DNA of 64,000 bases from Methylomonas koyamae (GCF_019669905.1 NZ_AP019777.1:930001-994000), one strand, 5' to 3'. Shown: positions 32,191 through 40,465, numbered from the stretch's first letter. A program made the numbers and translations. Notes: generated from the letters alone by a model not told the origin.

Positions 32191-33296
32191 TGGCCGTAGG
32201 TCACCCGGTAGATTACGCCCAGACTGTCGTCGCTGATCAGCAAGCTGCCGTCCGGCAATTGCAGAACGTCGTTGGGCCGGCCCAGCACTTCGCCTTTGGC
32301 CGTCAGCCAGCCGCTGATGAAGGGTTGTTCGTTGTAAGGCTGGCCCTCGCGGAATTTGACGATGTTGACCTGGTAGCCTTGCGCTTCGCTGCGGTTCCAC
32401 GAGCCGTGTTGCGCCACGATCAGTTGCCGAAAATAAACGTCGGGAAACTGCTTGCCGGTATAAAAACGCATGCCTAACGGAGCGATATGCGCCTTATAGC
32501 GCCAGACCGGCGCCGCATATTTGTAGCATTCTTTGCCGGCGCCGAATTCGGGATCGGGGATGTTGCCGGCGTGGCAGTAGGGAAAGCCGAAGTGATGGTT
32601 GGCCGGGTTCCACTCGTTCAATTCGTCCGGCGGCACATCGTCGCCCAGATAGTCGCGGCCGTTGTCGTTGAAAAACAAATGGCCGGTCCGGGTTTCCCAG
32701 TCGAAACCGACCGTATTGCGGATGCCGCGCGCCAATATTTCCAAATTGCTGCCGTCGAGGTTCATCCGCAACAAAGAACCGTATATCGGTTGTTCCGGAT
32801 CGCAGACGTTACACGGCGCGCCGACTGCGGTGTACAGTTTGTTATCGGGGCCGATACGCAAATATTTCCAGCCGTGGTGGCGGTCGGACGGGAATCGGTC
32901 GTAGACGGTCACCGGTTTCGGCGGATTGGCCAGCCGCATGCCGATTTCGTCGAAACGAATGATGCGTTGGATTTCGGCGACGTAGAGCGAGCCGTCTTTG
33001 TAAGCGACGCCGTTGGGCAAGTTGAGTTGTTCGGCGATGACGAAGCGCTGGTCGGCCGTGCCGTCGCCGTCCCTATCTTGCACGGCGTAGACGTTGCCCT
33101 GGCGGGAGCCGACATAGACCACGCCCTTGTCGCCCAACGCCATCTGTCGGGCATTGGGCAGATTGTCGGCGAAAATCCGGATATTGAATCCGGGCGGCAA
33201 GTGCAGTTGTTTCAAAACCGCCTCGTGTTCCGGGCTGGCGGCCAGCGTGGGCAAGCTCGCAATCATGAGCAATAGCAGGGACTTTATTCTTTTCAT
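32187..33296 (-). CDS. PQQ-dependent sugar/sorbosone dehydrogenase-like protein
   Basis: 369-residue periplasmic six-bladed beta-propeller enzyme with a signal peptide (MKRIKSLLLLMIASLPTLA|A). Visible features of the soluble glucose/L-sorbosone dehydrogenase family: LPPGFNIRIFADNLPNARQMALGDKGVVYVGS, DRFPSDRHHGWKYLRIGPDNKLY, GIRNTVGFDWETRTGHLFFNDNGRDYLGDD and QHGSWNRSEAQGY. The DxHxGW and QHGSW segments are the usual cofactor and substrate regions. Substrate is not known and PQQ use is inferred from the family. Overlaps nudF by four bases. Confidence 0.87.
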   Translation of the reverse strand: MKRIKSLLLLMIASLPTLAASPEHEAVLKQLHLPPGFNIRIFADNLPNARQMALGDKGVVYVGSRQGNVYAVQDRDGDGTADQRFVIAEQLNLPNGVAYKDGSLYVAEIQRIIRFDEIGMRLANPPKPVTVYDRFPSDRHHGWKYLRIGPDNKLYTAVGAPCNVCDPEQPIYGSLLRMNLDGSNLEILARGIRNTVGFDWETRTGHLFFNDNGRDYLGDDVPPDELNEWNPANHHFGFPYCHAGNIPDPEFGAGKECYKYAAPVWRYKAHIAPLGMRFYTGKQFPDVYFRQLIVAQHGSWNRSEAQGYQVNIVKFREGQPYNEQPFISGWLTAKGEVLGRPNDVLQLPDGSLLISDDSLGVIYRVTYGQ

Positions 33297-33344
33297 TTTT
33301 ATCTGCCTCTGAGTAAACTTTGAATGATGTTATCACTCTATAAC

Positions 33345-33373
33345 CTTGAATTTAATCTTTCGGCGCCCCAAAT
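33345..33373 (+). promoter_or_regulatory. Sigma-32 promoter of htpX
   Basis: CTTGAAT (33345-33351), 14-nt spacer, CCCCAAAT (33366-33373); 36 bases before the htpX ATG. Close to the heat-shock consensus. Confidence 0.75.
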
Positions 33374-33409
33374 CGCCACCACACCATAACAACACAGGAA
33401 AGTTACGCC

Positions 33410-34285
33410 ATGATGAGAATATTGCTGTTTTTGGCTACCAACGTGGCCATCATGATTGCGATCAGCATCATTTTTAACGTTTTAGGCTTGAGAGGCGCGC
33501 TGGACGCTCAAGGCGTACATCTGAACATCGAAGGCTTGCTGGCTATGTCGGCGGTAATCGGTATGACCGGTTCGGTGATTTCGTTGTTCATGTCCAAGTG
33601 GTCGGCGAAAAGCGCAATGGGCGTGCATGTGATCGAACAACCGCAAAACCAGACCGAACAATGGCTGGTCAGTGTGGTATCGCGCCAAGCGCAAATGGCC
33701 GGTATCGGCATGCCGGAAGTCGGTATCTTCGATGCGCCGGAAGCCAATGCTTTTGCCACCGGGGCTAACCGGGACAATGCTTTGGTAGCGGTCAGCACCG
33801 GTTTATTGCGGACCATGAATGCCGACGAAGTCGAAGCGGTGGTCGGCCACGAGATTAGCCACGTCGCCAACGGCGATATGGTGACGATGGCGCTGATGCA
33901 GGGCGTGGTCAACACCTTCGTTTATTTCTTCGCCACCATCATCGGTTATGTGGTCGACCGGGCGGTGTTCAAGACCGAACGCGGTTACGGTCCGGCGTAT
34001 TACGTGACGCAAATGGTCGCGCAAATCGCCTTGTCGATTTTGGCTTCGATGCTGGTGATGTGGTTCTCGCGTTACCGCGAATTCCGCGCCGATGCCGGCG
34101 GTGCTCAATTAGCCGGCCGGCAGAAAATGATCGACGCCTTGCGGGCGTTGCAACGCTCGCACGAACCGGCGCAATTGCCCGGCGAGTTGGCGGCATTCGG
34201 CATCAACGGCGGCGGCGTGCAACGCTTGTTCATGAGCCACCCGCCTTTGGAAGAGCGGATTGCCGCTTTGCAAAACGCCCGTTAA
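33410..34285 (+). CDS. htpX: Membrane zinc protease HtpX
   Basis: Inner-membrane metalloprotease that cuts misfolded membrane proteins, acting alongside FtsH. The 291-residue protein has two N-terminal helices (about 3-25 and 38-60), the zinc motif HEISH at 147-151, further helices at about 160-180 and 195-215, and the third zinc ligand region SRYREFRADAGGAQLAG. An ACAGGAA site lies nine bases before the ATG. The sigma-32 promoter ahead agrees with heat-shock control known for E. coli htpX. A terminator follows 11 bases after the stop. Confidence 0.96.
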   Translation: MMRILLFLATNVAIMIAISIIFNVLGLRGALDAQGVHLNIEGLLAMSAVIGMTGSVISLFMSKWSAKSAMGVHVIEQPQNQTEQWLVSVVSRQAQMAGIGMPEVGIFDAPEANAFATGANRDNALVAVSTGLLRTMNADEVEAVVGHEISHVANGDMVTMALMQGVVNTFVYFFATIIGYVVDRAVFKTERGYGPAYYVTQMVAQIALSILASMLVMWFSRYREFRADAGGAQLAGRQKMIDALRALQRSHEPAQLPGELAAFGINGGGVQRLFMSHPPLEERIAALQNAR

Positions 34286-34296
34286 CCGACGGAACA

Positions 34297-34328
34297 GCCG
34301 AGCCGGGGCATCCCGGCTCGGCTTTTTT
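34297..34328 (+). terminator. Intrinsic terminator of htpX
   Basis: GCCGAGCCGGG (34297-34307) pairs with CCCGGCTCGGC (34312-34322), loop GCAT, then six T. The T run touches the ATG of the next gene. Confidence 0.9.
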
Positions 34329-34556
34329 ATGGCCAACCAATTTATCCGTTTCCGACTCGATCTCAGTTACGGCCAATTTCTGGCCGTCTACCAAGGCCAC
34401 GCCAAAACGGTCAGCGCCGTCGCCGACGACGGCCGTCGCATACAGTTTCCGGCCGGCAACATTCAGCGCTACTTGACCAAGAATGGCATTCAGGGTTACT
34501 TCGAAATGGAATTGGGGCCGGGAAACAAATTCGTCGCGTTGCGCCGGCTGGATTAG
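34329..34556 (+). CDS. DUF2835 protein
   Basis: Small cytosolic protein of 75 residues, probably a single beta-rich domain: FIRFRLDLSYGQFLAVYQGHAKTVSAVADDGRRIQFPAGNIQRYLTKNGIQGYFEM is the conserved DUF2835 sequence, known from gammaproteobacteria without function. The ATG directly follows the T run of the htpX terminator, and no ribosome site lies outside that hairpin, so translation may need read-through RNA or a leaderless transcript. An in-frame TTG inside the end of htpX exists but would add 23 unrelated residues. Confidence 0.85.
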   Translation: MANQFIRFRLDLSYGQFLAVYQGHAKTVSAVADDGRRIQFPAGNIQRYLTKNGIQGYFEMELGPGNKFVALRRLD

Positions 34557-34580
34557 CTCGCCCTCTCGGCCCGACCGGAC

Positions 34581-35342
34581 TCAAGCTTTGGCAGCCTTGG
34601 TGCGGTACATAGCTTGGTCGGCCTGCCTGATTAAATCGTCCCAGGATTGTTTGCCGCGGCGGTAAATCGCGGTGCCGATGCTGACGTCCAGCGTCAGGTA
34701 GCCGATGGCCGAGGCGTAGGGAGCGATCAGAGTTTCGTAAACTTTATCGATTACCGCGCTTAGCTGGTTCGAGTTTTCGATGTCGGTCAGCAGTACCAAA
34801 AACTCATCTCCGCCGTAACGGCAAGCGGTATCGCAATTGCGAATGCAGGCTTGCAGCCGGTTGGCGACATCGCTTAACAGGCGGTCGCCGGCCGCATGGC
34901 CCAGCGTGTCGTTGACGGCTTTGAAGTCGTCGAGATCGATGAACAACAATGCCAGATGCGATTGCTGCCGGTTTGCCAGCGCCATGGCCTGGCGCAGCCT
35001 ATCCTGCAGCAGCGTGCGGTTTGCCAGTCCGGTCAACGCATCGTGATGGGCCGCATGCAAGGCCTGGCGATAATTTTCGCCCACTTCGCGCAATTGTTGG
35101 TTTAACTCGGCTCGGTCGGCGTGTAGCGATTCGACTTGCCGCCTGGCGACGGCCAATTGCTGTTGGCTCAGCGCCAACGCCTTTTGCAATTCGGCAATCT
35201 CCGCAAAGTTTTGGTGTAACTGTTCGCATTTGCCGGGCGCCGCGCAACAGGAACCCGGCTCGAGCCAATGTGAGGTAACGCTGGCATCCGGGCCGGAAAG
35301 GGCCGGGATGGGGTTCAAAAAAAGAGTCGGTTCGTTTTTCAT
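34581..35342 (-). CDS. Soluble diguanylate cyclase
   Basis: 253-residue cytosolic protein with a GGDEF domain making c-di-GMP. A coiled-coil segment (about 45-95, LQKALALSQQQLAVARRQVESLHADRAELNQQLREV) leads into HDALTGLANRTLLQDRL, LLFIDLDDFKAVNDTLGHAAGDRLL and the active-site YGGDEFLVLL. No membrane segment or sensory domain is present; the N-terminal 40 residues contain a CC pair and a further Cys (SCCAAPGKC) that could bind metal or form disulfides. No I-site RxxD is obvious before GGDEF. The gene is alone, convergent with DUF2835. Confidence 0.9.
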   Translation of the reverse strand: MKNEPTLFLNPIPALSGPDASVTSHWLEPGSCCAAPGKCEQLHQNFAEIAELQKALALSQQQLAVARRQVESLHADRAELNQQLREVGENYRQALHAAHHDALTGLANRTLLQDRLRQAMALANRQQSHLALLFIDLDDFKAVNDTLGHAAGDRLLSDVANRLQACIRNCDTACRYGGDEFLVLLTDIENSNQLSAVIDKVYETLIAPYASAIGYLTLDVSIGTAIYRRGKQSWDDLIRQADQAMYRTKAAKA

Positions 35343-35530
35343 GGTCAGCTCTGTCGGTAAAGGGTTGGTATTTGCCGTTTTCCGGCGCCTTTTTTACCGA
35401 ATCCATCAAGAGCCGTGCCATTGCGGATTTAATCGAATCCGGATGCCGCAATTCATTGAAATAAAATTGTTTTTATTGTACGGCCTGGCGGGAGCGGCGC
35501 TGCTGCGGCGACGGCAGCGGGCCGAGCGGG

Positions 35531-35561
35531 ACGAAATATCGCCATGCGCACGATATTTCGT
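35531..35561. repeat. Perfect 11-bp inverted repeat
   Basis: ACGAAATATCG (35531-35541) and CGATATTTCGT (35551-35561), 9-nt loop, between the OYE and diguanylate-cyclase genes. There is no T run on the minus strand, so it is not a standard terminator for the minus-strand genes. Confidence 0.5.
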
Positions 35562-35603
35562 AGTTTTGGCGGGCGGCCGAGTGGCCGCTGCTTGATCTAT
35601 GTG

Positions 35604-36716
35604 TTAGCGTTGACGGAAGCGGATGTCGCCGAACAGTTCCTTCAATTCTCTCGGTTGGCAACGCCAATATTGGCGGGGAGCTTCGACTCGAGCGCCAAGT
35701 TTGGCGGCGGCGTGCCAGGGCCAGCGCGGATCGTAAAGAATGCCGCGGGCGATGGCGACCAGGTCGGCCCGACCCTCGGCGACGATGGCTTCGGCCGCCT
35801 CCGCTTCGGTAATCAATCCCACTGCAACCGTCGCCAGTCCGCAGCCGGCGCGAATCGCTGCCGCCAGCGGCACTTGGTAGTTGGGGCCCAGCGGAATTTT
35901 CTGTTGCGGTGACAGGCCGCCGCTGGATACGTGAATGTAGGCGCAGCCGCGAGCTTTCAATTCGTTGGCAAACACATTGCTTTGCTCGACATCCCAGCCG
36001 CCGGCCACCCAATCGGTCGCAGAAATCCTGACTCCGATCGGTATCCGCTCGGAAACCGCGGCACGCATCGCCGCGAACACCGCCAACGGAAACCGCATCC
36101 GGTTTTCCAGCGAACCGCCAAATTCGTCGTTCCGCACATTGGCCAGCGGCGACAAAAACTGGTGTAACAGATAGCCGTGTGCAGCGTGGATCTCGATTGC
36201 GTCGACGCCGATCTGCTGCGCCCGTTGTGCCGCCGATACGAAACACCGTTCTATGTGTGTCATATCGGCAGGGCTCAGTTCGAGCGGCGGCGGGTCGTCC
36301 GGCATGAACGGCAGCGGCGATGGGGCAACGGTCGGCCAACCGCCGCCGGTCGCGTCCAGTAGCTGTCCGCCGTCCCACGGTGTAGCGGTAGAGGCCTTGC
36401 GTCCGGCATGGGCGAGTTGCAGCGCAATCGGCATCGGCGAATAGCGCCGAATCGAATCCAGAATTTTGCCCAAAGCCGCCGCGCCGGCGTCGGACCAGAG
36501 ACCGAGGTCGGCCGGCGAGATGCGGCCGCGCGGCTCGACCGCGGTGGCTTCGATGATCAACAGGCCGGCGCCGGACATTGCCAGATTGCCGAGGTGCATT
36601 AAGTGCCAATCGGAGGCAATGCCGTCGACGGCCGAATATTGGCACATCGGCGCGATGACGATCCGGTTCGGCAGGGTCAACGGGCCTAAAGAAAACGGAG
36701 TGAATAATTGGCTCAT
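35604..36716 (-). CDS. NADH:flavin oxidoreductase / Old Yellow Enzyme (YqjM-type)
   Basis: FMN enzyme reducing activated alkenes, 370 residues, TIM barrel. Family features: LFTPFSLGPLTLPNRIVIAPMCQYSAVDG (with the YqjM-type Cys near the flavin), LALQLAHAGRKAST-like IALQLAHAGRKAST, DAIEIHAAHGYLLHQFLSPLANVRNDEFGGSLENRMRFPL (His pair and specificity loop) and GLITEAEAAEAIVAEGRADLVAIARGILYDPRWPWHAA. The ATG at 36716 gives the normal start. It is not in an obvious operon. A role in oxidative or electrophile stress is typical. Confidence 0.93.
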   Translation of the reverse strand: MSQLFTPFSLGPLTLPNRIVIAPMCQYSAVDGIASDWHLMHLGNLAMSGAGLLIIEATAVEPRGRISPADLGLWSDAGAAALGKILDSIRRYSPMPIALQLAHAGRKASTATPWDGGQLLDATGGGWPTVAPSPLPFMPDDPPPLELSPADMTHIERCFVSAAQRAQQIGVDAIEIHAAHGYLLHQFLSPLANVRNDEFGGSLENRMRFPLAVFAAMRAAVSERIPIGVRISATDWVAGGWDVEQSNVFANELKARGCAYIHVSSGGLSPQQKIPLGPNYQVPLAAAIRAGCGLATVAVGLITEAEAAEAIVAEGRADLVAIARGILYDPRWPWHAAAKLGARVEAPRQYWRCQPRELKELFGDIRFRQR

Positions 36717-36896
36717 GGCGGAGGTCGGGGCTATTTGCTTGGCTGAGGTGCGAGTCTATTGGCTGGTGGCCGGATTGGCAATGCTGCCAGCGCTGCCACG
36801 CTTGTCATTTCGGCTGCCAGAACTGTCACTCGCGCAATTGCTGAAAAATCATTGTGAAGAAGATCAAATAATTGATTCGAAACATTTTAATGGTAG

Positions 36897-36912
36897 TGGC
36901 ACAAGGCGTGCT
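36897..36912 (+). promoter_or_regulatory. Sigma-54-like promoter before the PEP-CTERM genes
   Basis: TGGCAC-AAGGC-GTGCT has GG and GC exactly ten bases apart (36898-36899, 36910-36911) and lies 60 bases before the first PEP-CTERM gene. The -12 half is weaker than in the nifE promoter. Confidence 0.5.
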
Positions 36913-36971
36913 TTATTCCAGGTTAAGGAATTCGTTCCGTTCCACTCAATGTTTTATTACTGCTGCAAAGG

Positions 36972-37628
36972 ATGAATAAAGTGAACAAGTGTTTGCCTGG
37001 ATTACGCCTGGTTTTATTGGCCCTGACGTTGGCTTTGTTTGCGGGAAACGCCGTTTCCGCAACCTTGATCGACGATTTTTCCGATTTTCAAGCCATCGGT
37101 AACGGTAGCGACGGTCCGTTGCCGATTTCCGGCTCGGATTTAAGCGGCATTACCCGCACCTTGACCGCTACCCCGTTCGCTAACGGCGATACCTCAGAAG
37201 TGGTGGTCGAACAAGGTCTGTTGACGGTCAGTAACGGTTCAAACGGCGGTTTCGCCAGCGTGTTATACAGTTTCGATACGATCGATTTGGCATCGCTGGC
37301 CGGCGCATTTGTGCTTGCCACCGAATTTATGGATTTGAGCCACCAAGTGCAGTTGATTGCCAACGGCAGTTCGATATTCGGATTTACCGACTTGGGACTC
37401 GGCCAGCACATCATCGCCTTTACCCAGTTTTCCGATGCCAGCGTGTTCGGCCATTTGACTAGCCTGGAACTCAAATTCCAGGGCACTGACGCCTGGGACG
37501 CACAGTTCAGATTGTTGGCTACCAATGGCAATAGCGTGCCCGAACCGTCGGTCATAGCACTGTTAGCGATTGGTTTGTTGGCTAGCGGCTTCGGCTCGCC
37601 GAAAAAACCGTTGTCGGCCAAGGCGTGA
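36972..37628 (+). CDS. PEP-CTERM exosortase-substrate protein
   Basis: 218-residue secreted protein. Signal peptide ends about VSA|T (residue 30). The body is strand-rich with an Asn/Ser/Gly-rich surface (LIANGSSIFGF). The C-terminus has the sorting signal VPEPSVIALLAIGLLASGF, then a basic tail (SPKKPLSAKA), the tripartite PEP-CTERM form processed by exosortase. Such proteins are linked to exopolysaccharide and floc formation. It is a paralogue of the next gene. A sigma-54-like site precedes it, in keeping with the PrsK-PrsR control proposed for these systems; no exosortase is in the window. Confidence 0.85.
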   Translation: MNKVNKCLPGLRLVLLALTLALFAGNAVSATLIDDFSDFQAIGNGSDGPLPISGSDLSGITRTLTATPFANGDTSEVVVEQGLLTVSNGSNGGFASVLYSFDTIDLASLAGAFVLATEFMDLSHQVQLIANGSSIFGFTDLGLGQHIIAFTQFSDASVFGHLTSLELKFQGTDAWDAQFRLLATNGNSVPEPSVIALLAIGLLASGFGSPKKPLSAKA

Positions 37629-37669
37629 ATTAGCAATCCACTCTCAGTGTAATGTCAGGACAATCGACC

Positions 37670-38338
37670 ATGTTTATGAAAATCTTGAAATCCAGTCTGC
37701 CAGCCTTAGCGCTGCTTTGCTCGCTGTCTATCTCGCCTTCCGCGGGCGCCAGCGTGTTAACGATCGACAATTTTACCCACGTCCAAACGGCTATCGATCG
37801 GGGAAATACCGTGGGTAGCCCGACTACCGTCAATCATTTGACCGGTACTGATTTGACCAATGCCTCGCGTACCTTTTCGGCCGTTGCCAGCGGCACGACT
37901 TACGCCAATAAAGAAGAAATCGCTTCCGGCGGCAATGTTTTGAAAATTACCAATGGCGGAACCTCGGCCGGTACCGCGTCTATCGTTTGGAATTTCGATC
38001 CGATCAATTTTACCGCCCACGGCAATGCGATTCTGTTGGAGATTTTAAGTATCGACTTGGGCGTTCAAGTCGAAATGATCGCCAACGGCAGTTCGACTAG
38101 CGGCGTACAAAGTTTCAGCGGTCCGGGAAGCTTTTGGTTGGGGTTCGACGAATTCAGTAACCCGGCGGCGTTTTCCAACGTCAATAGTTTCCGCCTGAAT
38201 TTCTCCGGTCCGGCGGCTTGGGACGGACAATTCCGGGTGTTGGCAACCAGCTTTCCGGTGCCGCTGCCTCCGGCCTTCTGGCTGATGGGGTCCGTGCTGT
38301 TGGGCGGGCTGGGCATTCCGCGCAGATCAACCCGCTGA
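37670..38338 (+). CDS. Exosortase-substrate paralogue with VPLP-type C-terminal tag
   Basis: 222-residue secreted protein with signal peptide ending about AGA|S. The body matches the preceding protein at several points (QVEMIANGSS, FDEFSNPAAFSNVNSFRLNFSGPAAWDGQFRVLATS versus FTQFSDASVFGHLTSLELKFQGTDAWDAQFRLLAT). The C-terminal signal differs: VPLPPAFWLMGSVLLGGLG then RRSTR. The ATG at 37670 has AGGA nine bases upstream and is preferred to one six codons earlier and another two codons later. A terminator follows the stop. Confidence 0.8.
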   Translation: MFMKILKSSLPALALLCSLSISPSAGASVLTIDNFTHVQTAIDRGNTVGSPTTVNHLTGTDLTNASRTFSAVASGTTYANKEEIASGGNVLKITNGGTSAGTASIVWNFDPINFTAHGNAILLEILSIDLGVQVEMIANGSSTSGVQSFSGPGSFWLGFDEFSNPAAFSNVNSFRLNFSGPAAWDGQFRVLATSFPVPLPPAFWLMGSVLLGGLGIPRRSTR

Positions 38339-38350
38339 TTCGGTACGGCC

Positions 38351-38387
38351 AAAAACCAGACCCGGCAAGCGCTGGGTCTGGTTTTTT
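38351..38387 (+). terminator. Intrinsic terminator after the exosortase-substrate pair
   Basis: CCAGACCC (38356-38363) pairs with GGGTCTGG (38374-38381), preceded by A5 and followed by T6. Confidence 0.9.
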
Positions 38388-38572
38388 ATTGCCCGAGCCA
38401 TTTCCGCTACGCCATTGGCTTCCAAGCACTGTCGGCCGGTTACCAGGCTCTTTCAGCTAAGGGCTGGACAACGGCCGATTGCAAGGTAACTTCTGCTCCA
38501 AGCATGGCGCAGCCTTGCTGCTAATTAAATCGAATCAATCGTTTGGCCGCTTGCCGGCTTGGAGGGAATAGT

Positions 38573-38722
38573 ATGGGGCCGTATTACCGAGCGACATCGC
38601 AAACCACAGGGGCTTTTTTCGACACGTTCTACCAACATCCGATTTTGATGTTGCTACTGGTCGCCGGCGTGGTCGGGCTGGGCGTCTGGTTCTGGAAAAA
38701 AACCGATAAACCGTCGGCCTAG
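38573..38722 (+). CDS. 49-residue single-pass membrane protein
   Basis: Short gene with a strong GGAGGG site six bases before the ATG. The product begins MGPYYRATSQTTGAFFDTFY, then has one hydrophobic helix (PILMLLLVAGVVGLGVWFW) and a positive tail (KKTDKPSA), consistent with an inner-membrane miniprotein with cytoplasmic C-terminus. A hairpin follows 11 bases after the stop (38734-38770). The codon use fits its neighbours. No family is recognised. It lies alone, convergent with the next minus-strand gene. Confidence 0.65.
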   Translation: MGPYYRATSQTTGAFFDTFYQHPILMLLLVAGVVGLGVWFWKKTDKPSA

Positions 38723-38733
38723 CTTGGCATGAC

Positions 38734-38770
38734 GCTTTGGCCGCAAACGCCGGCAATTCGCGGCCAAAGC
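38734..38770. terminator. Hairpin after the 49-residue protein gene
   Basis: GCTTTGGCCGC (38734-38744) pairs with GCGGCCAAAGC (38760-38770), 15-nt loop. No clear T run, so it may be a weak bidirectional terminator between convergent genes. Confidence 0.45.
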
Positions 38771-38784
38771 GCCGCTCTCGTTGT

Positions 38785-39735
38785 TTATCGGGACAGTTTT
38801 GTTTTGCTGTTGCGCCAAAAATAAAACAGCGCCAGTCCGGTGGCGAGTGCCAGTAGTGCCAGCATGAATCTAGGATCCGCCACTTGCAATGAACGGTTTT
38901 CGTCCTTGAATTTGAATTTGGTCAGCACGCCTAAAGCCGGGTCGCTGATATCGATAGCGATCGATTTTGCCGGCAAGTTGAGTAGCTGGATCTCGCTGCC
39001 GTCGAACGGCTTGTTGTTGCGGGTATCGGTACTGACCATGCCCGGGTAAAGTGGCGTTTGCGCCAATTGGGCGAGACTGATTTTTCCGGCAAGTTCTTGC
39101 TCCAGTTCCTGGGTCGTTTTGCCGTCGGTTTTTATCTTGATCGGCGTTTGGCCGTCTATCGCGATCGCAATTTCGCCTTGGGATGCCGATTGCGCTTTTT
39201 TCGACGTAAAGTTGTCCAAATACTCCACGTCGGCGGTATAGACCAAATCCAGCGCTAGCTGTACGCCTTCGGCGCTAAAGGTTTTGTCGGCCAGCTCGTA
39301 CTGCAAAGCCTGATTGGAGTAATCGCGAATCGTGATGTTGGTGAGCGAGTAGCCGGCTTTGTTGGCGATAACCAATTCCGGCTGGTCCTTGGGTTGGATA
39401 ACGGTGACGCCGCGCCAATTCGGATCGAGTTGGATCATGCCGTCCTTCATTGCGGTCCAAAGCTTTTTGGCGATGTAAGCCTCCGGTTTGTCGTGGTCCA
39501 ATTTGGAGGCGTTCAAGAAACTCAAGCCGGTGGAGCGGTATAACTCGCCGTCGTCGATACGCCATTCCACGGTATACGAAAACAGCGAATCGCTGGCGCG
39601 GCGCGGAATTCCGGTGTGGATGCGTAATTTATCCTGTTCGGCGGCCGTATTCGCCGCAAAAGCAGGCTGGAATTGCGCTATGCAGGCCGGCAGGGACAAG
39701 GCCAGCATCAGCGAATGTATCAGTTTTTGTTTCAT
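38785..39735 (-). CDS. Exported membrane-anchored hypothetical protein
   Basis: 316-residue protein, unrecognised. Signal peptide ending AFA|A (about residue 28), a large polar strand-rich domain (RIHTGIPRRASDSLFSYTVEWRIDDGELYRSTGLSFLN, QLDPNWRGVTVIQPKDQPELVIANKAGYSLTNITIRDYS), and a single C-terminal hydrophobic helix FMLALLALATGLALFYFW followed by RNSKTKLSR. This end resembles a simple membrane anchor. ATG start with GGAAT upstream. It stands alone between the small membrane gene and mobA. Confidence 0.75.
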   Translation of the reverse strand: MKQKLIHSLMLALSLPACIAQFQPAFAANTAAEQDKLRIHTGIPRRASDSLFSYTVEWRIDDGELYRSTGLSFLNASKLDHDKPEAYIAKKLWTAMKDGMIQLDPNWRGVTVIQPKDQPELVIANKAGYSLTNITIRDYSNQALQYELADKTFSAEGVQLALDLVYTADVEYLDNFTSKKAQSASQGEIAIAIDGQTPIKIKTDGKTTQELEQELAGKISLAQLAQTPLYPGMVSTDTRNNKPFDGSEIQLLNLPAKSIAIDISDPALGVLTKFKFKDENRSLQVADPRFMLALLALATGLALFYFWRNSKTKLSR

Positions 39736-39818
39736 TTCAATTCCGGACCGTGGCGTTCAAAACGCCAACGTTAGCACAAGCTGCCGGAAAAGGCATACTG
39801 CACCGGCTGTAGGGGTAA

Positions 39819-40448
39819 TCAGGACGGCTCAGAGTCCGGGGATGCGACGCGGCCTAGTCCACCGCGCAATTGCAGCGCCTCCAATTCGGCGGGCGAGTTG
39901 ATATTGGCAAAAACCTCGGGCGCCGTGCCGAAATCGACTTCGACCATAGCGTGGCGCCGAAACCAAACCTGCAATTTACGTTCTCCGCGTAGCAAGTAAT
40001 CTTGTAAATCGGCTTGCAAATGGGTGCGGATCGCTGCGAAAACCGGATGTAAACGCTCGCCGTCGAATGCCACCGCAATGTCGGCAGTACTACCGTGTAA
40101 GGCGTCCAACAGCTTTTGAAAATGTTCGGTGCGGACAAAAGGCGAATCGCAAGGCGCAGTCAATAAAATTTGCGCCGGTGCGGTTTGCAATGCGGCCAGG
40201 ATGCCGGCCAAAGGGCCGTCGAAGGTGGGATTGGCGTCGCTGATCACCCGGTAGCCGAAGCCACGGTATTGCTCTTGGTTACGGTTGGCGCTGATCAACA
40301 ACGTTTGGGCCAGCGGCGCCAACGCCGCCAACGCATAGCTGACCAGCGGCCGGTCTCCGAACAGGATCAGGCCTTTGTCTCGGTGCTGCATCCGCCGCGC
40401 CAAACCGCCGGCCAGCACGACGCCGCTAACTTTGTTTTGCCCGCTCAT
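39819..40448 (-). CDS. mobA: Molybdenum cofactor guanylyltransferase
   Basis: Adds GMP to molybdopterin to make the bis-MGD cofactor of DMSO-reductase-family enzymes. The 209-residue protein has the nucleotide-binding VVLAGGLARRMQHRDKGLILFGDRPLV, DANPTFDGPLAGILAAL and LTAPCDSPFV, all diagnostic for MobA; NINSPAEL closes the fold. ATG start at 40448. It is divergent from the DUF302 lipoprotein gene, with only 17 bases between start codons, so promoters overlap the coding ends. Confidence 0.93.
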   Translation of the reverse strand: MSGQNKVSGVVLAGGLARRMQHRDKGLILFGDRPLVSYALAALAPLAQTLLISANRNQEQYRGFGYRVISDANPTFDGPLAGILAALQTAPAQILLTAPCDSPFVRTEHFQKLLDALHGSTADIAVAFDGERLHPVFAAIRTHLQADLQDYLLRGERKLQVWFRRHAMVEVDFGTAPEVFANINSPAELEALQLRGGLGRVASPDSEPS

Positions 40449-40465
40449 GATGTTAAGCTTTGCCG

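Noticed and set aside
35531..35561. Terminator for the OYE gene
   Set aside because: The inverted repeat is perfect but lacks a T run in the direction of transcription.
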